A DNA stretch of 64,000 nucleotides. It comes from Epiperipatus broadwayi. Taxonomy: Eukaryota > Onychophora > Udeonychophora > Euonychophora > Peripatidae. The notes under the pieces were generated by a model. That model searched no databases. It worked only from the letters and a program-made list of their open reading frames with translations, and was not told the origin of the DNA. The stretch is taken from NCBI GenBank assembly GCA_028023455.1, contig JAQFVV010012398.1, positions 11,397,160 to 11,461,159 of the forward strand, written 5' to 3'. A program made the position numbers and the translations under genes. Within the stretch, counting starts at the first letter, position 1; every line of letters starts with the position of its first letter. Shown one piece after another: positions 34,474 through 46,490 of the stretch.

Positions 34474-36690
34474 TGTAACGATCCGGAGAATATGACTTCA
34501 CGTAAACTGCACTACAGGGCGCCATCTAGGCATTTGAACCTAGAAAAATTTATAAAGTAGGCAGATACGTAAGTCAAAAAAAAAAAAAATTTTTTTTTTT
34601 TTTTATTTTGATTCCGGTCGTTAGCCCATGTCACTAGCTCAGTGGAATAGCAGAGATTAAATAATATAATATCTTATCTAATTATATTTCAATATTAAAA
34701 AAATAAATAAAATAAGCCACTGCCAGCAATTAACATACAAAAATTTATTTACGCACATATATATAAGATTTAAAATTATTTTAGTATTAGTTTTACATTT
34801 TAACATTTAACATTATTTTTAACTTTGATTTTTGACTTTAATTTACATTTAATTACTATTATATTCTAATTTTACATTTTAATTAAGTTCGCACAGATAA
34901 ATTTATGAAAGCTTGTTTATAATGTTGAATATAGATCGGTTACATAGATTTCACGGTCAAAAACATTTCAAAGTAAACATAAACGATCAAAATACAAAAT
35001 TATTGATTACTGACAATTGCGGAGGGAACTTTATACGTAACCCAATAGTATTCACCATAAGATACTGGCATTGTCACCAATAACTTAAAAGACATCCGAA
35101 TAAATACATTTTTGATACTCACCGTAAGGTATCATGATTTATCGAATGTCTATATATTTTGATCAAATATGGAAACGCAAAACATAGTTAACCAATAAAC
35201 AATCCATGCAAGCGTCTATAAACAACTTAAATTTAATGCATTTTTATTTAGGGTCGAGTATGAATAGACCATATAAATTTGCTTTTGACAATAAACATTC
35301 TATCCCTATTTAACCTTAGGCTAAAATTCGCAGTCAAACTGGCATCAATCCATCTGATATATCGATGTATTCAATGTAATTCGGAATACGGCAGCACCAA
35401 AGAGATTAAGAAAAGACATTGACTCTCAATCAGATAGGAATATTACATCTATCTAACGAGAAGAACAATAAAAAAAAACTCCATAGAAAGGAACTGCGTT
35501 CTCCGTCTTATAATTCCTTCCATAGGCAAACGGGTGAGTGCGGCGTATATATAAACGATTCTGCCAGTAGCGAATCTCCGACTTCATCTACTAACTACAT
35601 CAATATATCCAATCCACTGACCCAATCTAACAACGACATAAATAACCTAAGATTACCCTCCCCTAATATAACTTTACAAATCTATACAGCCATTCACGCC
35701 CGACTTAAGTTTAACATTTATATAATTAATTTAACGAAAAACAAAAAAAAAATCATGATAAAAACTTAAAGAATAAAAAATAAATAAATGGAAATGATTT
35801 TACATAAATAAATAAAAAAATGCATCAAATAACACTATTAATAAAGAATTTAGTTTGGTCAGATAGGATTCTATTTGTAACAATTAATTAAATACTAGAA
35901 AGTTTAAAATTTAAAGTTCTTAGTATTTTCAAATTAATATTGTTCGTTATATCTTAGAAAGTTCTTACGGTTTTAGAAATGTTCATCTTTTACAGTTGCT
36001 TGCCGTTTGAAATCCAGCGTTAAATTTCCCGATGATCCTGTGGTCCTCTGAATATAAGAAAAGCGATGTTTCATTTTTCCATTTTATAACAACTGAAGGG
36101 ATTGAACGTGCGTCCTTCAATCTCTTCTCCCGCACCTCCGCACTAACATCTATCTGTCACATCGTAATAATCATAACAACTCACTAATAATTTTCAACCT
36201 TGTCCTTTTATATTCATTTGAAGGATTGCATTTACATTACGTCATCGATGCGATGATCCTTTTCGTTGAGGTCCGATTTCCCAATGGATTTCTTTCATTG
36301 GCTATTTGTTTCTATTGTTTTCCTATCTGACCCATGTTTTTACATTTAAATGCCCAAGGCTGGTTTACATTTGACTAATTAAATTTATCATTTCCATTTC
36401 TGATTAATTAACCTGTTTTCCAAATCAAAGATATATTTAAAGATAAATTTAAAGATATAATTTTATCTCCAAATCTTTTTAAAATTTAGTTTTAAAATAC
36501 TTTTTCTTTAATAAAGTTTTATTTTAATAATTTTTCATTATCTGTGCGATTTAATATATAAGAGTTTAAGATGATATTTAATTTCAATTTTTAATTCTTA
36601 AAGAAATTTTTTAAATGCGAACTTTTTAATTTACTTTCATGTTTAATAAATAAAAAAAAAACAATATAATGAACGTCTGTGTTCGTTACA
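34474..36690 (-). repeat. Right LTR (5' LTR of the element)
   Basis: 2217 bp, with TG...CA ends on either strand ('tgtaacgatccgg' to 'gttcgttaca'). It would hold the promoter for - strand transcription. It also carries the 116-codon + strand frame at 35419-35769. Confidence 0.9.
35419..35769 (+). other. 116-codon antisense open frame inside the LTR
   Basis: An ATG frame antisense to element transcription, Ser/Asn/Thr-rich in the middle (CGVYINDSASSESPTSSTNY within it), with a less AT-rich core. The homologous stretch in the left LTR (from about 32486) is frameshifted by one A in the poly-A run near 32550. No domain recognised. It could be captured host sequence or chance, and real coding is doubtful. 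Confidence 0.3.
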
Positions 36691-36694
36691 ATAC

Positions 36695-37679
36695 AGTCAT
36701 TATCAAGGATATACCTCTCCCACTGCTATTTTTTATTACACTTTCTTTTACATTATTTAATTATAAATCTGTTCTTAAAATCATCCAAGAAACTTTTATT
36801 TTTTTAGAAATTTAGTTTAGTTAGTCAGTACATTAAAGGTACTAAATGGTCAGAGCATTGATGATGCAGGATGTTTTAATATCTCAGCATTATTTGACTT
36901 GTATTTTGATGGAGTAGTCCCTAAGTATGTGCATCCAGATAATTATTGTTTGTATTCCTGCCCTAGGTTTGGCAGTGCCTAAATAATTAGTCTGGTCTAT
37001 AGTGGACCACTTTCAAATCCAGTCACAAGATTGATTTTTGATTTTTTTATTGTTGATTTTTCATGATAATGAATGATTATTATTACTTTTTGTTTAATGC
37101 TGAGAGAACTTAGTCCCTTAGTTCTATGTTGATCTCCAATGCTCATTACATTCATTTTATTTATTTTATATTTAATTTTATAGTTTGTTTATTTGGGGGT
37201 GATGATGGTAACCCATCTTCTCATAATTCAGCCCTAATGTGACCAAATTGTTACAAATGGCTACTCAATTGTGGAACATTGTAACATCAGATTCTGTCTT
37301 ATGAATCCCTATTTTCTGTATTGTTACAATATAGAAATGGATATTTCGCACTAAGAAGTAAGGAGTTCAAGTATGTCTGCTGCTTAAGGCTAACTATGTT
37401 ACAAAAAATTTTTGATTAATATCAGAAGTGAACACTTAATTTGCTTTTGGCTGGATGCTGTACTTTTTCTCCAACATCACACAGATAATAACTAATTCGT
37501 TATTAAATATAATATATGATCTAATGTTGTTTAATTCTTCCTCCAAATCAATTGGTTTCCTAGGTGTTTGCCTTTGTGCCTATCCTGTCATTGATTTTAA
37601 CTAGAAATATAATAAATATAATTCTCCTTTTGTTGTGTGACAGAAGATGAGCATAATTGTTATTATTTTTATTTTACAG
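36695..37679. other. Intronic sequence to the next exon
   Basis: Begins with the rest of the family E arm (to about 36715). The part at 36.85-37.45 kb is less AT-rich ('ctaggtttggcagtgcctaa', 'ctggtctatagtggaccact', 'aaggagttcaagtatgtctg') and may hold an old repeat. It ends in the acceptor 'tattttacag' at 37670-37679. Confidence 0.45.
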
Positions 37680-37809
37680 TTTTGTCAAAACATACTACTT
37701 CTTTAGAAAATCGTGCTACTTCTAATCTTTCTGACATTATTGTACAGCTGCTGGAAACTTTCGAATGTTTAGAATCTAAAAATGAACATCTTAAAAATGA
37801 AAAACAAAG
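37680..37809 (+). CDS. Internal coding exon of the coiled-coil protein gene
   Basis: 130 nt between a strong acceptor (ttattttacag) and donor (caaag|gtaaat). With two leading bases completing the codon opened at 6100, it reads without a stop: VLSKHTTSLENRATSNLSDI, then IVQLLETFECLESKNEHL, then KNEKQ, leaving two bases (phase-2 donor). Leu, Glu, Lys and Asn spacing fits a coiled coil. The phase match with 5971-6100 and the same compositional contrast with the flanks support one gene. No continuation was found downstream within the window, so the next exon is farther on or too short to see. Family not recognised. Confidence 0.75.
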
Positions 37810-38524
37810 GTAAATGTTTTTTATTTGATTTTTAATTTTTGTGTATTTGTTTTATGTTTTATTTGGATCATTTTTATAATATGTATGTGTGTACATATAT
37901 ATAGTGGTAAATTTTTAAAAATGCAATTTATATATCAGTGCATATATTTAATTTTAAAAATGTATTAACATATATTTCATAAAATTATTTTTAATTTTTT
38001 ACTAAAACTTTTTTTCCAGATTTTTTCAAAATAACTTCTTTTATATATATATTCAATTAAAACATGTTTATGTTGCATATTTTTTTTTTGTTTAAAATTT
38101 ATTCTGTATATGTAAAATGATAAGTGAAACAGAAATAGAATCAAATAACACAGTTCGCTAAAAATTATGAATGTAATGTTCTCTTATCTGGCTACCATTA
38201 GGAGAAAAAAAATTGTTGTTAAAAATCTAGCAAAAACACTGCATCTGAAGTAAAAAATACACTATTCTGAAAAAGTATTAATAATTATTTATATTTAATG
38301 ATAATTTTGCGCTGGTACGATTAAATATTTATTAAATTTAAAAAAATAAAGCAAAGGGGACAAGTGCAGAGGTCCCTACTGTCAATTTTTCAGGCACATA
38401 GTCTTAAAGTTATAGCCTTAATATATATTACTTTACATAACGAATATGCACTTTACAAATTTAATTATTACAACTTAATTTTGTAAATAATTTTATAATT
38501 TTTTTAAAATTATATAAATAATTT
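37810..38524. other. AT-rich intronic sequence
   Basis: Begins with the donor gtaaatg. TA-rich tracts. No further exon seen. Confidence 0.45.
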
Positions 38525-38829
38525 CAGCAAATTAAAAATCCTTCTCCTTTTTCTTTTCAAAAATTTTATTTTCTTATATCAATACTGAACACACACATAT
38601 ATATATATAATACAAAACTCCGTTTCAACTGTTTTTTATCTTCATACAGTCATTTTCAAGGATCTGCAACAACTCCAACTTTTCAACTGTTTTTATCTTC
38701 ATACAGTCATTTTCAAGGATGTGCAACAACAGTTGAAACGTTGGAGTTTTGTATTATATATATGTTCAGTATTGATATAAGAAAATAAAGTTTTTGAAAA
38801 GAAAAAGGAGAAGGATTTTTAATTTGCTG
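38525..38829. repeat. Foldback element, family E (305 bp)
   Basis: The left arm 'cagcaaattaaaaatccttc' to 'acaaaactccgtttcaactg' is mirrored by the right arm 'cagttgaaacgttggagttt' to 'ggatttttaatttgctg'. The centre repeats 'cttcatacagtcattttcaa' twice in tandem. Arms are about 115 bp and nearly perfect. A second member was broken by the LTR element at 31542/36695. Confidence 0.85.
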
Positions 38830-41270
38830 ATATTATTGTAGAACATATATATTTTAAAAGAAAAAGTGACTGTACATTGGCTATAATATATGATAAATTA
38901 TATAAATGTAACTTATAGAGTTTTTTTTAATCATTTCCTTAATTTAAATATTCTTCTAGTATCTTTATTTAGGTAACAGAAGTGATGGTTTTATGTAATG
39001 CATTAGATTGTTGTTGAAAGTTGGGAAAACAAGATATTTGAATCTTTCAACATTTTTTTTATTTTGTCTATGGGGTGTTGCGGGTTCGCTTCCCAGCCGA
39101 TTCTTTGATATATGAAAAAAAAAAAATATTAGTAATAAACTTTTTATTATTACATTCTTTCAATCTTATTTTTCCTTGTCAATAGGTAATTTGCTTTAAG
39201 AAATAGAATTTGGAAATAAACTTCTATGTAAGAAGTTTTGCAAAAATTGTGGTAGTTTTATTCAGTGTATAAATCAGGGGAATTTTAAATCCTACATATA
39301 TGTCTTTGGAATCATTCTTTTCCTAATTTTATCCAACTTTAATATAATTCTGTTGGAATTTTAAAAATGTTGTATATTTATTGTATGGAAAGAAATCTTA
39401 GAAATAATATTTTTTCATAAGCTCCCTTGGAAGAATATGACAATGGAGTGAACCTCGGTGGGCATGGGGTTGGTGGTGTCGGCTGCCAAACGTAACAAGG
39501 GGGTTGTATAATAAATAAGAAAAAAAATTCAAATGTTTCATATGTTCAGAATTAGCTACTAATATATATTTATATGTGCATTAATTTCAAATAATATTAA
39601 TGTAGGTAAAGATGCACCATCATCATCATTAGTTGTTTATCTTCGTTCATATATTAATTTTATTTTTCTAGACTTATGAAAGCATTATGATATAATGCTC
39701 ATTTTGTATGTTCTCAGAAAATTTAAGAGGTAAACTGAAGTTCTCTGCAACTATTTGTTATGCATACTCATACTATTATATGAATGTTTAATTTGGCTTC
39801 TTTCTTTTTTTTTTAAAGAAAAATAATTACATATTAAGTGTAGAAATATAGAAAACAATAATAAATTTATGCAAGAGATAGTCTATTTTATGTGTACATA
39901 TATATATATACTTATGTATTTATCTTAATGTTGTTTTATAGTGTAAGATGTAATCTTTATAAATTCATTTCAATGTAAAAGGCAGTTCATTTTCTCTATA
40001 TGCATAACATTTATTAGTATTTAAGTCATGTTTTGCAAAAAAGTATTGAAATTTGTTCTGATAAAAACATATAATTTGTCCATGTGATCATAACTATATA
40101 TATAAAATAAGATTTCTTCTACTTATCTCAATACTGATAAATAATTCAGAATATCTTTGCAATCAGTATTGTCATATAAAGCAATACTTCACGTTATATA
40201 TATATCACTTAGCTAAAACATTACATTATAAATCATGTTAGGATGGTAAACTCATGTTTATAGGGCAATATATATTTTGAAAGCATATAAATTGTCAATT
40301 TATATGCTTCATTCATAAATCTCATTAGTAATTTTAATCAAATAATATGTGGAAGGAAAGGGCAATTACGTGAGACTTTTTATTCCCTTACATTAAAATA
40401 TTTACTATAAATTTATGAAGTAAAATTGTTTTTTTTTTTTTTTGTCTAAAATGTACTATATATGAGTAAAAATAGATTTTGTTTACTAGTCTGAGAAATG
40501 CTGTGTAATTCAAAGCAACTTTATATTTATTATCACTTAAACAAAATATTAGCATTACTAATCTATTAAAGTACCTAGAAGAAAGAAGTTATTTATTAAC
40601 ATTGCTTATTATGAAAATTCATTTTTAATTCAAAACGTAATAATTATCAATAATAATCATTTGCCATTTGTTATTTCTGGGAACTTTTATCCTCTCTGTT
40701 AGAATTAAAAATTTTAAATGTTCATTTTCATTGAGTGAAATTCAAAAAAAATCTTTAGATTATCATTCTAGTATTACTTTTTCCAGTAATCTTTTTATTT
40801 TCATTGTAATATTATTTTAACACAACTGTTTATTTATCAGATTTTTTATTGAAGATAAAAATTGCTATAATTTGGTTTTCTTAAAGACGTTTATTACTAT
40901 ATTCTTGCCTTTTTCATGAAAGTATTGCATAAGCAAATATGGTAATCATGGTGTTTTGGGATTTCATGAATATTATATTCAGGATGTTTGATTAACTTGA
41001 AATATTTGATAAATTTTGACTGGATCCAGGTGCTGTATTAGAATAATATAAATTGTGTTAAGTTAAAAATCAATAACTTCAACTAAATTATTTATGAAAG
41101 CAAAAGAAAGTTGTACAGGTTTAATAAAATAAAAATATATCTGATTAAGGTGTTAAAAGATTTCTCTTCGTAAGAAATAATTGTGATTAAAAAAGTAAAT
41201 TAAATTAAGAGATTAATTAAACTGATATAATTAAAGATCGCTTCTTGTTCCCCAAATAGAATAGCATTAA
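38830..41270. other. AT-rich intronic or intergenic sequence
   Basis: No gene seen. A short less AT-rich patch at 39.43-39.51 kb ('gtgggcatggggttggtggt') and one at 39.06-39.11 kb with a B-box-like 'gcgggttcgcttcccagc' may be repeat remnants. Confidence 0.35.
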
Positions 41271-41298
41271 TAATAACTAGATTGATCTAGAAATTTCC

Positions 41299-41532
41299 AT
41301 GTCTATAGCACTGCTATCTGGGAATGATCTTGAACAGGATAAAAACTCACCTGTGAGAATTGGAATTTATGCACGCACTTCCATTGTCAGAACAGATTTA
41401 TATTGTGACCAAGGAATTGCAAGGTTTAATTATTCAAGTGGATTACAGATGTATCCAGTAAACTCCACAACTGGAGATTCAAAACTGAATCTAGAGATTT
41501 TTGCAGGCCATATCAGCCTTATTATGATTTAA
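41299..41532 (+). CDS. Unrecognised 77-codon open frame, possible exon or retrocopy
   Basis: The frame opens at an ATG, runs through NDLEQDKNSPVRIGIYARTS, IVRTDLYCDQGIARFNYSSG and LQMYPVNSTTGDSKLNLEIF, and stops at TAA. A polyadenylation-like aataaa lies at about 41597. Composition is much less AT-biased than the neighbourhood, with a full mix of residues including Cys, Asp, Gly and Pro, which is unusual for chance frames here. An AG at 41307-41308 would give a phase-1 acceptor, which does not fit the phase-2 donor at 37809, so it is not the next exon of that gene unless another exon intervenes. Function unknown. Confidence 0.3.
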   Translation: MSIALLSGNDLEQDKNSPVRIGIYARTSIVRTDLYCDQGIARFNYSSGLQMYPVNSTTGDSKLNLEIFAGHISLIMI

Positions 41533-42432
41533 TATGCTTCCATGGCTGAGTATGTGTGATATTTAATATTACTTTCTTATATGTAAACGTTATTCAATAA
41601 ATGTATAAACACTGTGAAATATTACTTGTTGACAAATAAATGTCAAGATTCGTTACTCAAATTTCTTGTGTTATATTTACTTCTGCTTGTAAGTTAACTT
41701 TTATCATGATTGTTGTACTCATGTGGCAGTACACAAAAGTAGATATTCTGGATTTTTTTAGAATTTATTCTGAGAAGCTATTATGAAATCTGCCTGTTAT
41801 GAGGTCAATAATTTTTAATTCTTGAGTTGACCATTCAGTTTTATAATGACTTTCTTTATAAAATTTCTTATTATACTTTATTTATTTTGGATGTTTACTT
41901 GTGAGAATCATTTAATTTATATTTTTCTATATTATGAAATTGAATATTAGAAAAAGAGTAAACTTTTTTTTTAAATTAATATTTTACGTTTGTTTTTTGT
42001 TTTTTTGTTTTTAAATTACAAATTCTGTATTTTTAGTTTTAATGTGGTCATTTATTTACAAAATATATATATAGAAAAATATTTTTCTTTAATTGCAGGA
42101 AATGCTTTTTTTAATTTGAAAGCAGTGGTAAAATTAAAAAAGTATGTTTGTTTAAGTTTGCTACACATCATTGTCTTGTATTTAAAAAAAAATTATTATA
42201 TGTAAAAATGAGGTGGAGGGGGGAGGGTAATGCAAAATTATTGAGCAATTTATACAGCTTTTTTTTCTAAACTTAAAAATTAAAATGAAATTAAGAATAG
42301 GATCACACACAAAAAAAATATTTTGTGAATTCATGTTTTTTTTATATATATATTAAAATTATTATATAGATTTTCATAATTTCATGAACCACATAAATTT
42401 TTTTATTACTTAAAACATATATATATTATAAG
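41533..42432. other. AT-rich sequence
   Basis: No gene or repeat recognised. A 71-codon frame at 41990-42205 is Phe/Lys/Tyr-rich and looks like chance. Confidence 0.35.
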
Positions 42433-42721
42433 TACAGTCAGATGTCATATCCTCAACATTTGGTTCCAAAATTAAACTTATTGATAAATAAATTAGTGAA
42501 TAATATCAATTGCTACAAAATATAGCAAATAAAATTATTTGCTTAAAGTGTTAAAGGAGTGTTGATGAGTTTATAGTAAAATATAGATTTTTAGCACATA
42601 TGTGTATACAAAGGAGCCACAAATTACTTTATATTTTGTTCCAAGTTCCCCTCACATTCAAATGTATATAGTATATAATAGTTCACATTTTGTTGATAAA
42701 CATTGATTAGAATAGACTGTA
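42433..42721. mobile_element. Possible pogo-like MITE (289 bp)
   Basis: Left end 'tacagtcagatgtcatatcc'. The reverse complement of the right end reads 'tacagtctattctaatcaat'. Both begin TACAGTC, with a TA that could be the target duplication. The left 60 bp resemble Tigger-type ends. Similarity beyond the first ten bases is weak. Confidence 0.35.
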
Positions 42722-43499
42722 TTTTTATTGAATTACAATTGTGCAGTCATTACAATGATCATATACATATAACAATGGACCTTTTTATATATATAGTATA
42801 CATCAGTTGAGAAGCCATATATATTTTACAAGTCTGTATTAACTTATGCATTCACTGAAGCATTGTAAGAATAAGAAGAAGAAAAAGTAACTACTGTGTT
42901 TTTATTTTTAAAATAAAGTAAATAGCAAAATGTCTGACATTTCAGCCTATTTAATATGTTCTGAGCAATGTTCTTCTCCCTCTCACTCCAATAACTTTTA
43001 TCTTACAGAAACATAGTAGGTTAGTCTATCTATCTCGAAATTATGATCTAACTATTTCAATGATTTAAATCAGTATTAACTTTAAATATGTTCAAAAATT
43101 TTGTAAAACTTTTAGCAATATGCTTAGATAATATTTTATTATACAAAATACATTAAATTCAGAAAGGATAATAAAGGTAGAATAAAATGTATGTGCTTTC
43201 AATATAAACTGAAGACATTTTATACAGTACTGTGAGACTTAAAAATGGCTGCTGGCTTATTGTAAAATTTATTTACAGAATTTCTTTTTTTAAATGACAG
43301 TGCTCAGAGAAGGGAAATTGGCTACAAAATATAAAATTTGCGAATTTTAATTTATTTATTTTTTGTTTTGTTTATTTGTTTACTTTTTTTTTTTTGGATA
43401 GTGTATAACTGAAGTCAGCAGTTCAATGCTCCACTGTATGGTAAAGGTAGTTTAATATATATATATATAATATTTATATCCAGGTATAATATTTTTTAA
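42722..43499. other. AT-rich sequence
   Basis: No gene or repeat recognised apart from short TA and T tracts. Confidence 0.35.
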
Positions 43500-44065
43500 T
43501 TTAAACATTTTTTTGCCACCTACTTTAATCTTTAGTAATTAATAGTTAACAGATTGTATTGCTTAATAAATTCCTATCTTGTGGTAATTTATCCAAATAC
43601 CCATACTAATTTCAAGCTTATGGATTTCTTAATGAAGAACTTTGGATTTTGAAACAGTGTCCTTGGATCTTTAGGATCTAATGCATTCTCCTTGTTTTCA
43701 TTATTTATGTCTATTATACTATCAAGCCATCTGCCTAAAGTGAAAAACAAATATTTTCAATCTTAGTCAATTTGCTTGTCTAGTCATATAGAATTGAAAC
43801 CAATTCACTTTTGATATATTATAGTATCCTTAGTTTTTTAACAACTGTAAACCCCTCGGTTGGAGAGTGCATTATATCCTGAAGATTCAGACGCACTGTT
43901 TGCAAAATCTAAAGCCTTTGTTAATGAAACTTGTAAGTTTGAAACTAGTCTGGGGATAATAGGTGTCACAGGAGTTCGTGGAATTTATTACTATTATCTG
44001 ACCATCTGTTAACTACTATAGCTTGCAATAGGTGTCATGGAGTTGGTGGAAGTAAAATGTATGCA
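43500..44065. repeat. Foldback element, family C (diverged)
   Basis: The interior contains 'gaagaactttggattttgaa' and 'tctttaggatctaatgcatt', also found at 4860-4910. The right part contains 'cttgtaagtttgaaactagt' and 'ctggggataataggtgtcac', related to the arm at 4065-4190. Its inverted left arm is weak (43510-43610). Confidence 0.5.
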
Positions 44066-44196
44066 GGAATTATATGATTGAGTCATGATTTTTTATTGAT
44101 TTAATTTAAAAATTGCATATACATATTAAAAAACAAAAATAATTAATATAAAATAGAATAATATATAGTACCATATAATTTTTAACATATATATTG

Positions 44197-46490
44197 TAAC
44201 CATAATCCCCGGAGCCGTCCACCCTGATGGCTCACAAAGGTGGTAACCAACCTTCCATCACCCCTCCAACTACCCATCATCATGCCGTACTTGCTGCGGC
44301 ACTATAAATTGTAACCGCAAATTGTGTAATCTCAACTACGTAACGTAAGTGCACTAGGAATTACAACCTTGGTCACTGATCAACTCTCATTGCACATTAT
44401 CAGCTATTAAGAGCTGTATCCAAAAGCATATCATACTATTTATTTTATGCACAAAAGACCACAATCAACATCTGGGGCAATTTACTACAGACAAAATTAA
44501 TGAATTAACCTAACTTTTTATAATTTATTTGATCGCAGCCAGGGTATACCGCGAAGACCTATCATAGTATTATTATAAAACATATTAAACAAATTATAAG
44601 TGCAATTTTATCACCCTTAAACCCAATTTCGATTTTATACGACCTATGCCACCAACAAGATAGAATTTGGGACCCATAAAAAAAATTTTAAATACTATAT
44701 GATTCTAGAAGATACCAGTAAAGTTTGCTAATAACATGAATAATTGGCTTTTATTAATATATCATTGAGACTCTTATTTTTGCGATAAAATTTAAAAATA
44801 GTAAATATTTAATCATATCATTATGAATAAATCTTTCAAAGTTTAATATAATGTATTTTATACTAGAATCAACACAAAGATGAAAAGAAAGTTTTATTGT
44901 ACAATCATACACCAAAGACGAAAACTATTTTCCAAAAATAATAAATCTATACGCAAAATAGTAACCCTATAGCTACCAAGTTATTTTATGACTACACGCC
45001 AGAATTTAAAATTTCACTAAACAATAAATTTATTTTAAAAAACAAAAAAACAAAAAAAAAAAGATATAATTCAATATAAGAGTTAAAAACTAACATACCT
45101 TATTTCAACTAGAATGAGACAATATAAATCATAACTTATGAAGAATGAAAAACCGAACCAAAAAAAAAAAGGTTTTTGCTGTACTATAAAAGAAAAGAAA
45201 CTCACCAGAAAAAAACAAAAAAAAAAAGAAGATTACACAACCAACTACTAAAGAAGAAAAAAAACCAACTATATAAAAAAACTGTGGGTATACCCTAAAT
45301 AAAAAACAATTAAAAAACGAAACACACAACGAAAAACAAAAAAAAAGGAACGTAAACAAAATCTCACAACCCCCCAACTTCTATATGAATAGACAATGAA
45401 GAAAATATTCTAAAAAGGGAAAATAAACAAAAACCATAAGGATACAATAAGACTTTTCCCTTAAAAATATAAACAACAAAAAAGAACTCTATCAAGATAA
45501 GAAAAAAGTAAGAAGAAAGAGAATGGGAAAAAAGAAAGTAAGATAATTTTTATAAGATAACGGAAAGAAATAAAAAGGAAAAAATAAGAATTCAAAAGTT
45601 ATTAATCCCTACATCTCTCTATCAAAAGGTTCCAAGTTTATCCTATCCATGCAAGTATTTATTTATCCATGGTTAATCCAGGAATAACCAATCGCAATAC
45701 TTTATTCATTTTAAACTGACATACAATTATACAATAGCTTTGTTTAATTATTTAAAGAAGTTTATTTCCAAATGTTAAACAAATTAACTGCAACTTTATT
45801 GGCATTGTAAGTTAATATCAATCAATATATATTTTATCAGAATTAAAAACGGAAATATTAAATATTTTGATAGCTTTAACTTTTTTTTAATCTAAACTTT
45901 TTCTTTTAAAAGACAATTTCATTTTCATAAAACTTCGTAATTAAAACACGTTCAAATTTTCCAAATGTAGAAAAAAAATTCAAAACAACCAAACATTTAA
46001 TTCTTTCAAACTGGGAGCCCGCTTCAAAAAGCAATTGGAAACCACGGTGATTTGATTAGGGACGCGAAAAGACTTTAAATTAGGCCATCTTAATTGACCC
46101 TAGTTATTTTATTTTAGCAAATTTGTGGAGCTATTTACTATTAACGTTTCAAAATCGCCGCATTTCCCTTTGCCTTACCTTCTTCCTTCCCCCAAAGACA
46201 CTAACGCGATATTCCCTGAAACCTTTCTTTATCATTGGACCCGTTTTGTTTTATTTAAATTTATTTTAATTGAACAAAGTTTACTTATTCAATAGAAAAT
46301 TCAAGTCTTTAATAAAGAAAAAAAATTATTTTTAATACTTTCCAAATTTTATGGTGTCAAAATTTTAAGTAAACATTCCGATAGAGTAGCAAGGAAGAGC
46401 ATAATTTATTAAAAAAGAACGTTCAAGGCAACAAGCCAACCAAACACCAAGAAGAAAAAATAAAAGAACAATAAAACCAAAAAAGGAAAA
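44197..46490. repeat. LTR-like block, about 2.3 kb
   Basis: Starts 'tgtaaccataatccccggag' after a TATAT flank, resembling the start of the 31.5 kb LTR ('tgtaacgatccggag'). It has a purine/A-rich body (45.0-45.6 kb) and patches of higher GC ('gccgtacttgctgcggcact', 'caaaatcgccgcatttccct'). Its length is close to that of the 2.2 kb LTRs. The right end could not be fixed. No coding frame: an 82-codon Phe-rich - strand frame at 45129-45377 is low complexity. Probably a solo LTR of a related family. Confidence 0.4.

Larger units (their letters stand above)
31543..36690 (-). mobile_element. Complete non-autonomous LTR retrotransposon (5148 bp)
   Basis: Two nearly identical LTRs (31543-33754 and 34474-36690) with TGTAAC...TTACA ends flank only about 0.7 kb. 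A tRNA-Lys-type primer binding site sits directly beside the right LTR, so the element reads on the - strand. The host sequence is duplicated as ATAC on both sides (31539-31542 and 36691-36694). Neither the internal part nor the LTRs encode gag or pol, so it depends on a partner element. LTR differences are few (for example 31560 g versus 34491 a, 32136 t versus 35067 g), so insertion is recent. The 4-bp duplication and PBS fit Ty3/Gypsy-type elements. Confidence 0.9.

Noticed and set aside
38019-38090. Acceptor-like 'tttttccag' soon after the exon at 37680
   Set aside because: The phase-compatible reading is Phe/Tyr/Ile-rich low complexity from AT tracts, not coiled coil.
39080-39100. Functional tRNA gene suggested by a B-box-like 'gcgggttcgcttccc'
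   Set aside because: No A box at the right distance and no cloverleaf arms could be found.
42106-42205. Acceptor-like 'ttgcag' followed by an open frame
   Set aside because: In the phase needed after the exon at 37809 it meets a stop within a few codons, and the frame is Phe/Lys-rich.
45129-45377. 82-codon Phe-rich frame on the - strand, membrane-protein-like
   Set aside because: It reflects A-rich tracts read as poly-Phe inside an LTR-like block; no signal or domain.
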